From: Pseudomonas alloputida
Lineage (GTDB): Bacteria; Pseudomonadota; Gammaproteobacteria; Pseudomonadales; Pseudomonadaceae
Reading direction: 5' to 3'
NCBI RefSeq assembly: GCF_021283545.2
Contig: NZ_CP128540.1
Location: forward strand, 3,941,501 to 4,005,500
Length of the DNA: 64,000 nucleotides
A model generated the notes under the pieces. The model was given only the letters and a program-made list of their open reading frames with translations, did no database searches and was not told where the DNA came from. Shown here piece after piece: positions 50,051 to 56,915 of the stretch (position 1 is its first letter; every line of letters begins with the position of its first letter). The position numbers and the translations under genes were made by a program.

Positions 50051-50136
50051 AAGAACGAAAATCCCGGCGCTTGGCCGGGACTTTTGAGGCCCTTTTCGGG
50101 AAACAAAAACCCGGCGCTAGGCCGGGTTTAGAGTGA
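50051..50136 (-). terminator. tandem terminators of the late leader (tR'-like)
   Basis: On the minus strand AAACCCGGCCTAGCGCCGGGTTTTTG comes first and GTCCCGGCCAAGCGCCGGGATTTTCG second, 85 bases in all. They lie 28 bases past the candidate late promoter, as tR' does in lambda, so late transcription would need an antiterminator. Confidence 0.75.
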
Positions 50137-50170
50137 TGTTTGCCGAAGGCAAAATTATCAGGATGGCGAA

Positions 50171-50199
50171 ATCATGCCACTAGCCGCACGGGAACGCAA
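50171..50199 (-). promoter_or_regulatory. candidate late promoter pR'
   Basis: Minus strand TTGCGT (50199-50194), 17 bases, CATGAT (50176-50171): four of six matches in each box. A TTTGCCTTCGGCAAA hairpin follows the expected start, then the tandem terminators. It sits directly after the Q-position gene. Confidence 0.45.
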
Positions 50200-50206
50200 T
50201 AGGGCC

Positions 50207-50797
50207 TCAAGCGGCCCTGCGCATTTCGTAAATTGCGGCCGCCACCGGACTCAGCGCATCCCTGTCCAAGTCCTCGCAGCACTCGAATGCAACACGGATG
50301 ACATCGCCCCAATCTCGCTCCCAGTTGCGCGATTCCAGCACGATCCCGTAGTGAGCATCCATCCACGCCCGGAAGCCCTCAGGCGAGGCAAGCGGGTCTT
50401 CGTTGGCCGACTGCCCGCCCTGGTGCATGTACCGGTACCGGGCCATGACCCCCTTGACCACGTACTCGAGCTTTTCGCGCTTGGCGGCGGTCATGCGTGG
50501 AGACTTGGTCTGCACCAGGTTGAAGATCACCTCTTCCGCAGTCTCGCGGGTGTCGTCGTCCAGCCGTGGGCTGTACATGAAATTACCGAAGGCACGGACT
50601 TGGCTGTGCAGCTTGCCGATTGCCGACTGCACCTGGCCGGCCAATGCCTGGTGGGCAGCGTGGCTGGCAGTGCGTTGGCGATCCGTGGTCTGCACCATCG
50701 CCCCCAGCAGGCCCAGTTGCTCGATGAAAGCGCCCTGGCTGTCCCAGGCCGTGTATTGGCAGTCGTGCCATGCTTGGCGAGCGCTGTTCAGTTGCAT
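50207..50797 (-). CDS. putative late antiterminator (Q position), 196 aa
   Basis: MQLNSARQAWHDCQYTAWDSQGAFIEQLGLLGAMVQTTDRQRT ... MTAAKREKLEYVVKGVMARYRYMHQGG ... FECCEDLDRDALSPVAAAIYEMRR. Helical, soluble, no zinc motif. An aggagggtggccc site precedes the ATG at 50797. The role is inferred from place alone: downstream of ninB and ninG and immediately before a promoter and tandem terminators. I do not recognise the family. Confidence 0.5.
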   Translation of the reverse strand: MQLNSARQAWHDCQYTAWDSQGAFIEQLGLLGAMVQTTDRQRTASHAAHQALAGQVQSAIGKLHSQVRAFGNFMYSPRLDDDTRETAEEVIFNLVQTKSPRMTAAKREKLEYVVKGVMARYRYMHQGGQSANEDPLASPEGFRAWMDAHYGIVLESRNWERDWGDVIRVAFECCEDLDRDALSPVAAAIYEMRRAA

Positions 50798-50919
50798 GGG
50801 CCACCCTCCTCGCGTTTGCGCTTGGCCGCGATGACCATTCCCCGCACGATGCAATAGGCGCCCAGCATCACCATCCCCAGGAGAAGCAGCTGGGCGGTGT
50901 CGAGTGGTGTCCAGTTCAT
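50788..50919 (-). CDS. small single-span membrane protein, 43 aa
   Basis: MNWTPLDTAQLLLLGMVMLG then AYCIVRGMVIAAKRKREEGG: one membrane helix and a basic tail. A clear aaggagcaagcagc site. It overlaps the ninG stop by ATGA and the next gene's start, so it sits within a tightly coupled series. Not recognised. Confidence 0.6.
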   Translation of the reverse strand: MNWTPLDTAQLLLLGMVMLGAYCIVRGMVIAAKRKREEGGPCN

Positions 50920-51494
50920 GCTGCTTGCTCCTTCATCTGTTTGATCTTTGCCCGGTACTCGGCCTTGATGGCCTTGAGGTCGTCGATGGTGTAGCGCCGG
51001 GCCTCATGAGGCCCCTCCAACCACTCGACCTTTTCAGCCCCTATGCGGCGCACCAACTCGGCCCGGTAATTCACCAGGTCGCCTGACTTGTGGGTATTGC
51101 ATGGGGCGCACTGGCGCCAGATATTGAGCGGCTCGAAACGCAACTCCGGGTGTCCGCCGGCCGATCTGAAATGCCCTGCGTGCCATTGGCCGTCATGGAA
51201 ACGGCCGCAACTCACGCACGGCAGGTCAGCGTCACGCAGGCGGACGTACTGATTGACCACCACCTGCGCCTCCTTGAGGTGATCCGCCCTGCTCTTCAGT
51301 TTCTCCTTGCGCACTTTGATTTCGCGGCGCTCGCGCTGGTCGATGGCCTTGCGGGCCTTCTGCTGGTTGACCGGGGCATGGGCCTGAGCGCACTTGACGC
51401 TGCACACCACCTGCGTGCTGTTGAAGCTTGGCCGGAACTTCTCGCCGCAGGCCTTGCAGGTCTTCTGCTTCACTTCCTTGAGGGCAGTTCGCAT
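50916..51494 (-). CDS. ninG: NinG/Rap recombination nuclease
   Basis: 192 residues. N-terminal zinc finger (KTCKACGEKFRPSFNSTQVVCSVKC), basic helices (ERREIKVRKEKLKSR), and the NinG core with Cys/His clusters (CVSCGRFHDGQWHAGHF; WRQCAPCNTHKSGDL). An HNH-like Holliday-junction endonuclease that helps phage recombination. It abuts ninB. Confidence 0.92.
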   Translation of the reverse strand: MRTALKEVKQKTCKACGEKFRPSFNSTQVVCSVKCAQAHAPVNQQKARKAIDQRERREIKVRKEKLKSRADHLKEAQVVVNQYVRLRDADLPCVSCGRFHDGQWHAGHFRSAGGHPELRFEPLNIWRQCAPCNTHKSGDLVNYRAELVRRIGAEKVEWLEGPHEARRYTIDDLKAIKAEYRAKIKQMKEQAA

Positions 51495-51910
51495 CAGTAC
51501 CGGCCCTCCCACAAATCCTTCTGGCTCCAGCGCACCTGGTGCTCAGCACCAAATGCCTGAATCCACTCCAGCAGGCTTGCGCACTGCTTCACGCTGAGCT
51601 GGCTTGTGCGCTCGTACACGACGTCGAAGCCGTTGCCGTCGAGCGCTGGTATCAGCTGAGGCTGTTCGCCAGCCTCACGCAGCCAGGCGGCCGTCAGGAG
51701 GCGCTTCCAGATCAGGACGTCCCACTTCTTGCCGGCGTGCTCGACCTGCTTGGCGATATCGCTCAGGCAGGCGTGAAGCTTCTTGTTCTGCTCGCCGCTG
51801 CGGTCCTGGTCCTTGATGACGATCTTCTTGGGCCGGGTGAAGTCCTGGGCCTGCAGGTGCCCCAGCAGGCGGTTGACGTCGGCCATGCTGTGCATCACGA
51901 AGTCAGTCAT
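51494..51910 (-). CDS. ninB: NinB recombination protein
   Basis: 138 residues from ATG 51910 (aaggag site): DVNRLLGHLQAQDFTRPKKIVIKDQDRSGEQNKKLHACLSDIAKQ ... SQLSVKQCASLLEWIQAFGAEHQVRW, the NinB (Orf) family. A single-strand DNA-binding recombination mediator. Followed directly by ninG. Confidence 0.92.
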   Translation of the reverse strand: MTDFVMHSMADVNRLLGHLQAQDFTRPKKIVIKDQDRSGEQNKKLHACLSDIAKQVEHAGKKWDVLIWKRLLTAAWLREAGEQPQLIPALDGNGFDVVYERTSQLSVKQCASLLEWIQAFGAEHQVRWSQKDLWEGRY

Positions 51911-52196
51911 GGGATGACTCCTTGGCCAAGGCCGCCTCGATTCGTGCGATGGCTTGCTGCCGCCGAGGATGGCGATGTGAAACCTGACCCTTGTCATCCA
52001 GCAGCCCGCGCACCTCGGCTTCATGCATGATGAACTCGCCCGCAGCCACGGCCGCCAAGCGCAGGGCCTCGTTCTCGGCCTTGAGCTGGTCGTAGGCCTC
52101 GGCCATCACGACCTCGGGGCCGTGCGGGTCGTAGCTGATGCGATTGCCGCCCTCGGAAAGCATCTTGACGACTTTGTAGCGGTAGACTTCGGTCAT
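51903..52196 (-). CDS. hypothetical nin-region protein, 97 aa
   Basis: MTEVYRYKVVKMLSEGGNRISYDPHGPEVVMAEAYDQLKAENEALRLAAVAAGEF; C-terminal helix EAALAKESSHD. The coiled middle is of the ea8.5/Nin type seen in many early operons. It overlaps ninB by 8 bases. Function unknown. Confidence 0.65.
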   Translation of the reverse strand: MTEVYRYKVVKMLSEGGNRISYDPHGPEVVMAEAYDQLKAENEALRLAAVAAGEFIMHEAEVRGLLDDKGQVSHRHPRRQQAIARIEAALAKESSHD

Positions 52197-52498
52197 GGCT
52201 TCACCTCATCCCAGCGAACCTCAAGCCACATGTCCACGAACTGGCGTTCTACCGCCCGCACGGTGCAGCGATAGCCCAGGCCGCGAAGCTCCTTGAGGAT
52301 TGCCTTGCACAGCTCCGGGTAGTCCTTCTCGTTGCAGTAGCAGCTGGTGCCGAACCCGTAGTCGCGGATCGTATATTCGTACTTGCCCGCCTCGGCGGCC
52401 TTGGCGACACCGGCCAGGATGGTGTCCACGGCGAATGCCGGATCCTTGGCCCGGGCGATGTCGCGAGCCTTGAGCGCGGTCATCTTGTTGGTGTCCAT
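52193..52498 (-). CDS. hypothetical nin-region protein, 101 aa
   Basis: MDTNKMTALKARDIARAKDPAFAVDTILAGVAKAAEAGKYEYTIRDYGFGTSCYC ... AILKELRGLGYRCTVRAVER. A conserved small phage protein type (YGF ... LGY). An aaggag site; ATGA overlap with the next gene. Function unknown. Confidence 0.65.
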   Translation of the reverse strand: MDTNKMTALKARDIARAKDPAFAVDTILAGVAKAAEAGKYEYTIRDYGFGTSCYCNEKDYPELCKAILKELRGLGYRCTVRAVERQFVDMWLEVRWDEVKP

Positions 52499-52731
52499 CA
52501 GTGCTTCTCCTTGCGGCAGTCGTTGCAGCCCGGGCGGCAGATCCATTCGAGCTGGGGATCACCTTCGTGGCGCTCGATGCGCTCAACCGTGTCACCCCGG
52601 CGTACGCACTTGGCCACGAATTTGGCGGTGTCCTTCTCCTGGCCCCTGTCATCCCAGCAGGAGGCCGAGACCTTTCCGCAGGCCCGACGGGCGATGTACT
52701 GGTGACCCAGGAATTTGCGTTGTACGGTCAT
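52498..52731 (-). CDS. small Cys-rich phage protein, 77 aa
   Basis: MTVQRKFLGHQYIARRACGKVSASCWDDRG ... FVAKCVRRGDTVERIERHEG ... WICRPGCNDCRKEKH. Six Cys in pairs suggest a zinc ribbon. Starts in an ATGA overlap with the P-like gene. Not assigned. Confidence 0.6.
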   Translation of the reverse strand: MTVQRKFLGHQYIARRACGKVSASCWDDRGQEKDTAKFVAKCVRRGDTVERIERHEGDPQLEWICRPGCNDCRKEKH

Positions 52732-53531
52732 ACACCCTCCCCGGCCGGCTGCCCGGCGCGCTTGATGTTCAACTGAGCAATGGCGACCCGTGTCTGCCGC
52801 TTGCGTAGGTAGGTGTCGACCCGGCGGCGCTGGGCTTCCTTGGCGCGCTGGCGGTCTTTCTTGGCCTTGGCTGCTTCAAGGATGCAGCGCACTTCAGCGA
52901 TCTTCTCCCGCACCTTGGGGCTGGCCTGGGCGCGAACCTCACCGGTGAGCAGACCTGCAATGGCCTGGCCGTCCTCGGTGATCGGGGTTGTGCGCAGATC
53001 AGCCAGGTACAAGGCTGCGCGCTCCGGGGGCAGCAATTGCAGGCGCACGGCGCGCTCAATGGCCTGGGTTCGACTGTTTGGATCAAACCCGAGGGATACG
53101 CCCCAGTTGACCGGCTGGGCCTCTGCACGAGCCTGAGCCACCAGACGCTCGTATGCGCTCATGAAGGCCATTCGAGCACCAACCTTGTCGCCAGCTTCGA
53201 AGATAGCGGCAGCCGAGTTCATGGCCCCCCGCATTTCGTCAGTCAGCACCACGGTCTCGCGCTCGTCGAAGCCTGCCATGGCGATACCCCATGCCTCGTC
53301 CTTGCCAGGCCTGCCATCAGCGGCCTGCGCGTGCTTCAGGATCGCGGCTACGGTCAGACGACCACCTTCACGACGGCAGGCGCGTAGAGCATTGGTCAGC
53401 ACGGATTCGCTGTACTCGCGCAGATCCTCGACCATGAGCAGCGCAGCGCCTTGGGTGAGCTGCTGCCCCATCACCTCGGCAGTCGCGAACAGGGACAGGA
53501 GCAACTGCTCCTGCTGGGAATCATTCAGCAT
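52728..53531 (-). CDS. replication protein, helicase-loader position (P-like)
   Basis: 267 residues. Helical N-terminus (QQLTQGAALLMVEDLREYSESVLTNALRACRREGGRLTVAAILKHA) typical of phage P/DnaC-type loaders that bind DnaB, and a long basic C-terminal coil (EAAKAKKDRQRAKEAQRRRV). It overlaps the O-like gene by 11 bases. Assignment from order and N-terminal pattern. Confidence 0.65.
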   Translation of the reverse strand: MLNDSQQEQLLLSLFATAEVMGQQLTQGAALLMVEDLREYSESVLTNALRACRREGGRLTVAAILKHAQAADGRPGKDEAWGIAMAGFDERETVVLTDEMRGAMNSAAAIFEAGDKVGARMAFMSAYERLVAQARAEAQPVNWGVSLGFDPNSRTQAIERAVRLQLLPPERAALYLADLRTTPITEDGQAIAGLLTGEVRAQASPKVREKIAEVRCILEAAKAKKDRQRAKEAQRRRVDTYLRKRQTRVAIAQLNIKRAGQPAGEGV

Positions 53532-54504
53532 GGGTTGCAGCCCTCTTGGCTCGCAGCGCTTCCAGGGCCTGCTCGGCGGCGCTGACGTTGGCTTGGGTTT
53601 GCTCGATCTGGCGGGCAGTGGTGCCGGTCATCTGGCGGTTGGTCACCCACTGTGTGTGGTATGCCTCGGCGTTCTGGAGCAGGTCGCCAAGGCTGTGCAT
53701 GCGGCTGACCAGCTTGCTGTCGTTGATTCGGACGAAATAGGCGGCGACATGGTGGGCAACATCGACACCCAGGCGATCGACTAGCTGGCCGATCTGGCCG
53801 CCGGCCTTGGCGTTCCACACCGGCCACGCGCCATGGCGGCTGCGGTAGGCCATGGCGTAGTTGGCCCAGGCTTTGAAGGTTTTGCAGGATGGGTCTTTAG
53901 GACCCGGCATGTCGGCTGGGATTTCGCAGCGCGGCGCAGCGGACGAAACCACGACCTGGCCGGCAGGTTGCGACGGCGCAGCCGGGGCCTCCTGCACACT
54001 GTGACTGGTACCCTGATTGGTATCCTGATTACTGGTATCCTGATTTGTCGGAGATTTTTCCGACCCTGGATCGGATTTTTTTCCGACCTTGCTCGGAGAT
54101 TTTTCCGACCCTGATCGGATTTTTTTCCGAGGCAAGGGATCGGATTTTTTTCCGACCTTCTCTTTCTTGGTCGGATATTTTTCCGACCCGTCGAGCTTCT
54201 TGTTCCACTCCTTGCCCTTGGCAGTGAGCTGCACCAGCGTGATGTTGTTGGTGCTGGAGAGGTTGATCAGGCCGGCCCCTGCAATCGCCTTCAACAGGCG
54301 GTACGCGGTGTCCGGCTTATCAGTGAGCAGCGGCAGTTCCTCGACGATCTTCGCCTTGCTCAAGGCGTAGAAATCGCCTTTGTCCGTCTTGACCAACTTG
54401 GCCCAGCTTGGGCACTCGTAGACGAACGCGAATAGCAGCGCCTGCTGGGCATTCAGCCCCCAGTCAAGCGCCTTCGCCTGGTTGATCGTGACGGTGAATT
54501 GCAT
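53521..54504 (-). CDS. replication initiator (O-like) carrying the origin
   Basis: 327 residues. The N-terminal winged-helix region (about 1-105: MQFTVTINQAKALDWGLNAQQALLFAFVY ... LLTDKPDTAYRLLKAIAGAGLINLS) binds iterons. A Lys/Ser/Pro-rich linker (105-195) is encoded by the iteron DNA itself. The C-terminal domain (GPKDPSCKTFKAWANYAMAYRSRHG onward) should contact the P-like protein. Same organisation as lambda O. Confidence 0.8.
   Translation of the reverse strand: MQFTVTINQAKALDWGLNAQQALLFAFVYECPSWAKLVKTDKGDFYALSKAKIVEELPLLTDKPDTAYRLLKAIAGAGLINLSSTNNITLVQLTAKGKEWNKKLDGSEKYPTKKEKVGKKSDPLPRKKIRSGSEKSPSKVGKKSDPGSEKSPTNQDTSNQDTNQGTSHSVQEAPAAPSQPAGQVVVSSAAPRCEIPADMPGPKDPSCKTFKAWANYAMAYRSRHGAWPVWNAKAGGQIGQLVDRLGVDVAHHVAAYFVRINDSKLVSRMHSLGDLLQNAEAYHTQWVTNRQMTGTTARQIEQTQANVSAAEQALEALRAKRAATHAE
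54005..54045 (-). repeat. triplicated ctggta(t/c)cctgatt repeat next to iterons
   Basis: Three near-copies of GGTATCCTGATT in about 40 bases, coding for the repeated Asn-Gln-Asp-Thr in the linker of the initiator. They lie beside the iteron block and may belong to the origin. Confidence 0.5.
54048..54188 (-). repeat. replication origin iterons, six 18-bp copies
   Basis: TCGGA(G/T)(A/T)TTTTTCCGA(C/G)(C/G) occurs at 54048-54065, 54071-54088, 54093-54110, 54115-54132, 54140-54157 and 54171-54188. The first four are 22-23 bases apart (two helical turns). Each is itself a dyad (TCGGA/TCCGA). Their place inside the initiator gene matches lambda ori. Confidence 0.9.
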
Positions 54505-54505
54505 G

Positions 54506-54817
54506 TCAGTCCCACCCCAGCGGGCCAGGCCGCTTCTTCTCAGCCTTCAGCCCGATCCTGGCCATGGTTTCCAATGCGGACAGGTACTCTGCCGTTACGA
54601 CTACGGCAGTCTGCGGAACAACACGAAGCCCCAGCATCGCCAGGACTTTCGCCCAGCGCTGGTACTCGCCGTCATTCCAGCGGGAAACCGTCGACTCACT
54701 GCAACCCGTTTCCAGGGCAATGCGCTTTTGGCTGACCTGTGCAATCCGCTGCAAGATCAGGGTCTCGATCTCTCGGGCGATATCGCCTTCGCTGAGGCTT
54801 AATTGGCTCTCAGACAT
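54506..54817 (-). CDS. CII-like transcriptional activator
   Basis: 103 residues from ATG 54817: IETLILQRIAQVSQKRIALETGCSESTVSRWNDGEYQRWAKVLAMLGLRVV. The HTH and following helix closely follow lambda CII (KIAMLGTEKTAEAVGVDKSQISRW). It should favour lysogeny by activating the repressor and integrase promoters. Lies between cro and the O-like gene. Confidence 0.85.
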   Translation of the reverse strand: MSESQLSLSEGDIAREIETLILQRIAQVSQKRIALETGCSESTVSRWNDGEYQRWAKVLAMLGLRVVPQTAVVVTAEYLSALETMARIGLKAEKKRPGPLGWD

Positions 54818-54819
54818 GA

Positions 54820-55053
54820 TCAGGCTACCCACTGCAACTCAGGCCAGATCACGTCCCAGTCCTCTGGGCGCAGCGACTTACGGGTCAAAAGCCCGTGACT
54901 CACGCGCTCAAGGGAAGAGGCCAGCATCGCCGACGCCTGCTTGTTGCCATATGCAATTTGCTTCAGGTAGCCACGGGTCGTGCCGGTTTTCTCAACGTCC
55001 GCATCCGAGGCGGTTTTCAGCCACTCCAACAACTTGGTGTGCTTGGTTCGCAT
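54820..55053 (-). CDS. Cro-like repressor (YdaS-type HTH)
   Basis: 77 residues from ATG 55053: MRTKHTKLLEWLKTASDADVEKTGTTRGYLKQIAYGNKQAS ... an HTH of the YdaS/Cro kind, basic at the N-terminus. First gene of the minus-strand early operon, divergent from cI, the place of cro. An agaggagattcgtg site precedes the ATG. Confidence 0.8.
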   Translation of the reverse strand: MRTKHTKLLEWLKTASDADVEKTGTTRGYLKQIAYGNKQASAMLASSLERVSHGLLTRKSLRPEDWDVIWPELQWVA

Positions 55054-55078
55054 CACGAATCTCCTCTGTGATGCGCCA

Positions 55079-55107
55079 ATTCTTACCCATAGGTAAGTAC
55101 AAAGCAA
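55079..55107 (-). promoter_or_regulatory. candidate pR promoter
   Basis: Minus strand TTGCTT (55107-55102), 17 bases, AAGAAT (55084-55079), four of six matches each. Operator O1 covers the spacer and touches the -10. It would drive cro, cII, the replication genes and the nin region. Confidence 0.5.
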
Positions 55108-55135
55108 TACCCGCAGGCCATTTACCCACAAGTAA
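55083..55135. promoter_or_regulatory. right operator array (O1, O2, O3) between cro and cI
   Basis: TTACCCATAGGTAA (55083-55096, perfect 5-bp arms), ATACCCGCAGGCCA (55107-55120, degenerate) and TTACCCACAAGTAA (55122-55135). The same 14-mer occurs twice at pL. O1 lies over pR; O3 lies over the -35 of pRM. Expected binding sites for the CI and Cro proteins. Confidence 0.8.
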
Positions 55136-55149
55136 CGGGAAAGCATATT
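55121..55149 (+). promoter_or_regulatory. candidate pRM promoter giving a leaderless cI message
   Basis: TTTACC (55121-55126), 17 bases, CATATT (55144-55149). The expected start, 7 bases on, is the A of the cI ATG at 55156. There is no ribosome site before that ATG. Lambda cI is also leaderless when made from pRM. Confidence 0.5.
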
Positions 55150-55155
55150 TGCTCG

Positions 55156-55896
55156 ATGGATATCAACCTAGTAAGAAAGGCCAACCTTCAGCTTCTCATC
55201 GACCGCCAATTCGGCCCTGGTAAGCATGGCGCCAAGGCCGAGTTTGCCAGGCGGCTAGATAAGCAAGCTGACTACATCTCGCGCTGCCTTTATCCGCCTG
55301 GCAAGAAGGGCGGAAAAGGGGTGGGTGAGGATTTCGCCAGAGAGATCGAGAAGGAATTTCAGATTCCGCAGTACTCGATGGACAAGCCAGGGCTAGGCCT
55401 GGATGAATCAGAAACGATCAACATTGAAGGCCTGCCTGCACCGCTGGCCCAGAAGATCAAAAGCTACCGCAACCTGGTGGACGTGCCTCGCTATGACGTA
55501 GAGGGCTCCATGGGCCCAGGCTCGGAGCCGCCTGACATCAACATGGTTGTTGAGCACATGAGCCTAGATGCGAACTGGGTGCGCCAGAACCTGACCTACA
55601 CCAAGCTGGAGAACCTCAAGCTGATCTCGGGCCGGGGAGACAGCATGGCGCCGACGATCCGCAGCGGGGACGCAGTGCTGGTGGATGCCGGGATTACCTC
55701 AGTTGAGGATGACGCCATCTACTTCTTCCTCATGCGCGGGAAGCTCCAGATCAAGCGCATCCAGCGAGGGCTGGACGGCCTGACGATCATCTCGGACAAC
55801 GGACAGTACCCGCCAATTGAGGTGCCGGGCGAGCGCGAAGATGACATCAAGATCTTGGCCCAGATCATCTACTGGTGGACGGGACGGAGCTTCTAG
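55156..55896 (+). CDS. CI-like repressor with S24 peptidase domain
   Basis: 246 residues. N-terminal HTH about 8-60 (LLIDRQFGPGKHGAKAEFARRLDKQADYISRCL). C-terminal LexA/S24 domain with Ser in ISGRGDSMAPTIRSGD and Lys in KLQIKRIQRGL. The usual Ala-Gly cleavage pair is not evident; the linker reads YDVEGSMGPG. Prophage repressor that keeps pR and pL off; induction by RecA is likely but the cleavage site is uncertain. Heads the plus-strand immunity unit. Confidence 0.92.
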   Translation: MDINLVRKANLQLLIDRQFGPGKHGAKAEFARRLDKQADYISRCLYPPGKKGGKGVGEDFAREIEKEFQIPQYSMDKPGLGLDESETINIEGLPAPLAQKIKSYRNLVDVPRYDVEGSMGPGSEPPDINMVVEHMSLDANWVRQNLTYTKLENLKLISGRGDSMAPTIRSGDAVLVDAGITSVEDDAIYFFLMRGKLQIKRIQRGLDGLTIISDNGQYPPIEVPGEREDDIKILAQIIYWWTGRSF

Positions 55897-55898
55897 CC

Positions 55899-56138
55899 AT
55901 GCCCCTCAACAAGCCCAACCAAGACCTGCGCCGCGACCTTCAGGGCCTGGCCAGCGACCTCAAATGGTCAGCCGTCGAGCTGATGCGGATCGCGGTTCGC
56001 CTGAGCGAAGCCGGAAACGAGCACGACGCCCAGGCAGTGATTAGGATCTGCCAGGTGATGCAGGCTGGGGAGGATCGGCTGGTGGGGTATGGGGATGAGG
56101 TGAAGGCGGGCAACATCCGTCGCGCCAAACCCGGCTAG
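55899..56138 (+). CDS. small protein downstream of cI, 79 aa
   Basis: MPLNKPNQDLRRDLQGLASDLKWSAVELMRIAVRLSEAG ... helical, soluble. A ggagcttctagcc site straddles the cI stop, so it is translated with cI. Its pattern suggests a small regulatory or antitoxin-like partner, but no family is recognised. Confidence 0.65.
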   Translation: MPLNKPNQDLRRDLQGLASDLKWSAVELMRIAVRLSEAGNEHDAQAVIRICQVMQAGEDRLVGYGDEVKAGNIRRAKPG

Positions 56139-56190
56139 GCGACACGCCGATGATGACGAATGCCTATAGTGATTGAAATGGACGCGTGAC

Positions 56191-56196
56191 TATAAT
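56191..56196 (+). promoter_or_regulatory. consensus -10 box TATAAT before the PIN gene pair
   Basis: A perfect TATAAT seven bases before the ATG at 56203, so the transcript would again start at or next to the start codon. The -35 region (AGTGAT at 17 bases) is poor. It suggests a promoter independent of pRM. Confidence 0.5.
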
Positions 56197-56202
56197 CAGA
56201 GC

Positions 56203-56913
56203 ATGAAAGAGTTAACGCTTTATCTCGACGACCTTACCCCGGGCCAGCTGTCAATGAAACGGCTTGCGGAATACTTGCGCGCCTTAGCTGCGCTCTATGG
56301 TTGTGAGGATTCCGTTCATTTCGATCGCGTAGAAACCGGATCGGCCCAGCTCAAGTCATTCGTTGAAGAAAAGGCATTCCCACTGATCATGAATCAGGTG
56401 CGAGAGGTCTCTGGCGGGCTTGGGAAAAAATCAGCAGTAACAGCCTACAAAACTCTTGCTGGTTATATGGCAGCTGACGGCACCGGTGCATCTATTCGAT
56501 CCGGCGGCGCCCAGATCTTCCAGTTCCCACGCGTCAAACCGGAGGAACCTCCACTAAGGCTTGTTAAGCCCTCCAGCATCCAGGGTCGGCTTTATAGCGT
56601 TGGCGGAAAGGATGAGACAGTGCCAGTAAGGATCGAGGGCTCTGACAACGAGAGCCTTCTTTGCGAGGCTGATGTGGCTGTTGCAGAACGACTTGCGCAG
56701 CTGCTTTTCAAGCCCGTGCGTCTGCACGGGAAGGGCGAATGGGTTCGCTCCGAGGGCGGCGCATGGAAGCTCGTGAAGCTGAAAGTCAGCACCTTCGAAA
56801 AGCTGGAAGACATTGGCTTCAAGGAAGCTATAGCCCGGCTTAAGGCCGTTGGAGGGGTGGATTGGAACGACATGTCTGACGCCCATACCGGTATTTTGGA
56901 AACAAGGGGTTAG
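56203..56913 (+). CDS. unknown protein paired with a PIN nuclease
   Basis: 236 residues: MKELTLYLDDLTPGQLSMKRLAEYLRALAALYGCED, then KSAVTAYKTLAGYMAADGTG, then a beta-rich half (RLYSVGGKDETVPVRIEGSD ... VRSEGGAWKLVKLKV) and a helical end. A TTG at 56173 is an alternative start. No known fold could be named. Only 2 bases separate it from the PIN gene. In place of lambda rexAB it should be expressed in the lysogen; antitoxin or sensor roles are inference. Confidence 0.6.
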   Translation: MKELTLYLDDLTPGQLSMKRLAEYLRALAALYGCEDSVHFDRVETGSAQLKSFVEEKAFPLIMNQVREVSGGLGKKSAVTAYKTLAGYMAADGTGASIRSGGAQIFQFPRVKPEEPPLRLVKPSSIQGRLYSVGGKDETVPVRIEGSDNESLLCEADVAVAERLAQLLFKPVRLHGKGEWVRSEGGAWKLVKLKVSTFEKLEDIGFKEAIARLKAVGGVDWNDMSDAHTGILETRG

Positions 56914-56915
56914 GC

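Noticed and set aside
54048..54188. CRISPR array
   Set aside because: The short regular repeats are iterons inside a coding gene, with 4-13-base spacers and no cas genes.
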